From Otis tarda (taxonomy: Eukaryota > Chordata > Aves > Otidiformes > Otididae), in NCBI GenBank assembly GCA_026413225.1, contig CM048552.1, forward strand, positions 84,049,001 through 84,113,000: 64,000 nt of DNA. Direction: 5' to 3'. The first letter of the stretch is position 1. Every line of letters starts with the position of its first letter. The notes below the pieces were generated by a model. It did not search any database. It worked only from the letters and a program-made list of their open reading frames with translations, and was not told the origin of the DNA. A program made the position numbers and the translations under genes. This document shows positions 60,101 through 64,000 of the stretch, one piece after another.

Positions 60101-62176
60101 ATATTTAACCTGGTTCAACTGCATGCTGCAGCAAAAAGAAGTCATCTCATATTCTGTACCCCCATACTCCTAATGCTCACCTTGCATCAGACCTAGTAAT
60201 CTTAGAACCATACATAAGTCAGATCAGCTTGCCGCTCTGAGAGGAGGGAGAGGGGGAAAAAAAGTAAAGAAAAGAAAAGAAAAAAAGGAAAAAAAAGATA
60301 AAAAGAAACCCAGTGATTATTTTTGCATTTGATAACTAGCTAACTCATCTTTCCAAGTAGTCATGAAATCACTAGATTGCAAGGGAAGTAACCGGAATAC
60401 TTCATGTGTGAGAGGACAGCAGGACCATTTCTTTCAGCAATGGTCTGAATTTATGTTAGGAAGCATTTTATCATGGTTTTTTTGAGCGCTAGCAGCAAGA
60501 TTCACATGACAGTAAAGTGAATCAGACCATGCAATTACTCTGAATTAATACCAAACCAGCAACATAATCTTTTTTTTTTTTTAAACCCTGAGCAATTTCT
60601 AAGTTTAGTTTGTCCCAAAGCCATTAAAAAAAAGCTGTGAGAACAGTCAGGCATACAGCTCTATGTTTACAGATTTAAAAAATTTATTTATTTACAGAGG
60701 ACTCGGTACTATTTCCTTTAGATTATGTTTTGTCTTTTGTTTGGTACCCACCTGCTTGTACCACAAATCACCTCAACAAATGGAAAAGTCAGAAAATTGA
60801 CAGCTGGAAACAGGTGGGTTTCCTTAGTCAACTTAATTAGCTTGTGATTGGAAGATGAATGGAAATGCTTGCATAAGGAAGAAATGATGGTATAACTGGG
60901 AAAAGGGGTGTGAGAGGGAAACGAGCTCCCCACTTTGGAAGCCAGGAGCTGTAAATTTACCAAAGTTCTTATGATGAAACCTTTACCTAAAACCACTGCT
61001 CAGCACAGACCACACTTCAAAAGCAAAAATAGACATCTGTTTATAATTCACACATGATCTTTTAGTTTCTAGGTGGCTATAGGTGAGACCTCTTGTATCT
61101 TGTTAGGATTTTTGTACAATGGTTCCCACTAGGAGATCTCAAAACATTCCTGGGTCAAATAAGCATGCTTTACAGTATTTTAAAAGCCTAAAGTATCCTC
61201 AACTGACAGAACAGCCACTTGTGGCAGATATTTGTCTTTTTATATAATCTATCCAGAGGCCACCAATACGGAGAGCCTTAGCAATAACAAGTTCTGGAAT
61301 CTCTCCTCCACCAAATGCAGAAAGTCATAAGCATTAAACAATCCCATCCCAAAATGCTAGTCTTAAATGTTACAGAACAAGAACAGAGACTAAATACATG
61401 TAAACCAATCTTACTGCAAACTCATTCCACTCTTAACAGTCAGTTGGTCTCTCCCATGTTTTAAATGTCCAATTTCTGTTCAGTTTAAATACCAAGTGAA
61501 GAAAAAATTAAGGATACACCTAAAAAAAAAAAAAAAAAGGGTCATTGGAAATGTCCTTCCAAAAGCAGAAAGAAATCCAGATTCAACCCAGAATGGCAAA
61601 AGGTTCTCCTCCCATCTGAGATTAATCTAAAATTTTGCCTGCAATGATCTACTAAAAACCTTTAAAATGCGTAACTTACTCACTTCATATCTCTCTCTGC
61701 TACCAAACAATACCTTCTTTCATCTCAGTAATTCTGCCTTTTATTACTTAAGCAAACTGCTGAATGGAGAAGTATTCCAGGTGAGTTTTCAACTTGTAAC
61801 AATGGCATGTATCCTCCTTATCTTTCTCCCACAATAGAAAAGATATCTAGAAGCACTTCTACATTGTCAGAAACTTTTAATAAATAATACCCAACTACTT
61901 GTCCTCTCCAAGTGTTCCTAAATATGTTTAACTGAGCCTGAATTTTGCAGAACAGAGAGATCCCCTCAGCTTACTGTTTTGACCTGTCATTCCAGTATAA
62001 GGACCTTCTAGTCAAAATTGCATTAGATTTATGAACTGCAGGCACTTATTTTGGAGACAAGTGTGTCCTTAAAGGAAAGAATTTAACCGCTGTGTATCAG
62101 GAAAATTTTGGGTTACAACTGACTCTAAAACTTGCAGAGATAACATCAACTCCTGTCTCCAGGGAGATTCTGTAAC

Positions 62177-62465
62177 TTTTTTTTTTTTTTTTTTTTGGTG
62201 TGTCAGGGAAAACTTTATTTACTCAGATATACATTATAGAACAGTTTCAGGTCTCTTCATGAGTACAGTATTTTCCTACACCAAAAAAAATAAAATAATT
62301 AAAAAATTGTTCTAGACCAAAAAAAAAAGATATAACCCAAAAATTTTTCATCTTGACAGACATTAATGTAAAACCACACACAAAGCAAAGCTCAAGAAGG
62401 AAGAATTCAATTTTTCCCACTCCTCTGTAAGCTCACTCACTGGGCTTGTTTCGTCTTCCCAGCTT
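62177..62465 (-). pseudogene. Possible 5'-truncated mRNA retrocopy (3' UTR plus poly(A))
   Basis: On the minus strand an AATAAA (62219-62214) is followed after 17 nt by 20 consecutive A (62196-62177), the layout of a reverse-transcribed mRNA end. Upstream there is UTR-like sequence, and a short frame ends KAGKTKQAQ then TGA (about 62465-62438). The source gene was not recognised, the 5' limit is uncertain, and no target duplication was found. A chance T-tract in an intron is the alternative. Confidence 0.35.
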
Positions 62466-64000
62466 TAGAGGGTTAAAACTACAGTGTAGTGCAGTGTGCT
62501 CCATGCCCATACTGTAATGAAAATACAAGTATAACACCATAATATTACTTCTCACCTATTCTGGATGTAGAAGCTTCCACCTACTGCCAAAAAGATGTTA
62601 ACTAATTAAGAAATTTGCTTAGTATGCTCCCTAATTAAGACATTCCACACAATTTGTAATTATCTTAAAAGAAAATGCTCCTCAGAATTACACAGGTATA
62701 CGGTCCTTCCAACTAGATAAGTCAAATAAAATCATGCAGCAGTAATACTGTACTCACAGACAGGAGACTAAAGCAAGCAGAAGGGACATCCCCCACTATC
62801 AGCTTGTTTTGACCTTTGAAGGCAACAGATTTAAGAGATTAGCTATCTTGCAATTCATCTCTAGATTTTAAGTCTAGTCCTGAGTTTACCAATCCCTACA
62901 AACTGATAAATACCTTTATATGCATTTACTCTGCACTACAAGCTCTAAAGCTCTCTTTGTCTTGTATTTTCTGAAATAAGCATCTGCAACAAAAATCACT
63001 GAGGGGCTACTGATGTCATCACAACCAAATCAACAGCAGAGATGGAAAACAAAGCTTTTTTACCAGCACCAGGTACGACAAGCCTCTAAGGAGGTTCACT
63101 GATCTTCCTCCTCCATAGATTCCTCTAAGAATCTCCTTAAATATTTGCAGATTACATTTTTCTTCAAGTTCTTCCACTTCACAGCAACGCAATCATAGAA
63201 AAGTCATTACTAAATGTCACTCTTGATCCATTCTCAATAACAGAATTGTAATTTACATTCACTTCTGGACTCTGTCTCTAACAATCTGAAAAGACTAACA
63301 GTTCTTAGAGGAAAAGGTTTAACTACATGCTATGTACCTTGGAAGACCCAAGCAAGGAAGGGGAAGAAATGAGCACCTCTTTAGAAATCCCTGTGTTGGA
63401 CAAAACACTCACATAAAGTTGTGGTTTTAAGACAATTCAAGTTAATCTCTCGCAAATTAAGTTGCTGCAACAGTTTTACTATCAAGTTGCATGTAATCCT
63501 ACAGTGGCATGTAGTACCACTCACTCCCTAGCGCTCGAACTAGCACTCAATCAGACTCACTGGTGAGCAGGTAAGCTTCCTACACCAGCAGGAAATTATT
63601 CTGTTCTTTTGTGGAATTTCATTTCTGCAGCTATCACAAGTTGAACCAGCTCACTATAGGATCTGATCAATCCAGCTGTCAACTGCAACAGAGGAGGCTG
63701 AATCGTAGCAATGACAGCCATGATCTGAACAGCCTAAATTGTCAAGACAGTGCCGTTTTAAGACAACAGAATTGTCTATAGTGAGATGATTTTTTTCTTC
63801 CTACATTTACAACTCTATGGCCACTATGCTAGCCCAGCTTCCAACTTTGTAAAAATAAGCCTGTCTGACCAATTTCTCTTTCTCCAACTCTTGCTCTCCT
63901 GTCCTATGCAGATCAGTGGTTCCCACTCTGCACAGTAAGAAAAATTTGCAGCAAAATTGCTATAAAGGCCAAACTGCCAGCCGTTTTTGAGCATGACAAA

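Larger units (their letters stand above)
50222..64000 (-). other. RIMKLB: RIMKLB 5' intron (continues beyond the window)
   Basis: Nearly 14 kb with no coding exon of RIMKLB. I looked for the N-terminal residues on the minus strand and found none. The interval is AT-rich with many A/T runs (52762-52777, 59387-59410, 60268-60298, 61520-61538), inverted repeats at 51080-51114 and 52778-52791, and a retrocopy-like segment at about 62177-62465. A 5' UTR exon or promoter cannot be ruled out but none is visible. Confidence 0.75.

Overview
This is vertebrate nuclear DNA, almost certainly from a bird. Most repeats are CR1 LINE copies with the avian-type 3' tail (reverse complement of TCATAGAATGGTT...), there are no SINE families of mammalian type, and introns and intergenic DNA are AT-rich with few long open frames. 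The species cannot be named from the sequence. The LTR family present suggests, but does not prove, a non-galliform bird.

The one clear functional gene is RIMKLB on the minus strand. Four coding exons (50221-49991, 46062-45976, 43035-42832, 41431-40968) join in a consistent phase-1 pattern. They give 328 residues of the ATP-grasp ligase that makes beta-citryl-glutamate and N-acetylaspartylglutamate. The first coding exon (about 58 residues) and the promoter were not found and should lie beyond the right edge, so 50222-64000 is read as 5' intron. The 3' UTR probably runs left from 40967 toward about 38.8 kb.

The left edge (about 300-4900, minus strand) holds decayed exons of an alpha-2-macroglobulin (A2M)-family gene. 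One exon, 1561-1764, has good splice sites and an in-frame stop. In mammals A2ML1 lies directly downstream of RIMKLB, so the relic is in the expected place and orientation.

Between the two genes (about 5-38 kb) I see no gene. It holds 5'-truncated CR1 copies at 3221-3643, 9210-10759, 11431-11640, 19306-20163, 20222-20455, 30115-30288 and 30989-31708. It also has a solo LTR at 14306-15428 with a perfect 5-bp target duplication, and a second copy of that LTR (31709-32383) cut and joined to a CR1. A 2-kb CR1 with a nearly open reverse-transcriptase frame lies antisense in a RIMKLB intron (47510-49520).

Other points of interest are a 13-bp perfect fold-back exactly at the 5' truncation point of one CR1, a shared Asp-to-Asn change in the reverse-transcriptase active site of three CR1 copies, and a poly(A)-terminated, AATAAA-bearing retrocopy-like segment near 62.2 kb. 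I found no CRISPR array, RNA gene or convincing new protein system; the window is an ordinary avian locus with some unusual repeat junctions.
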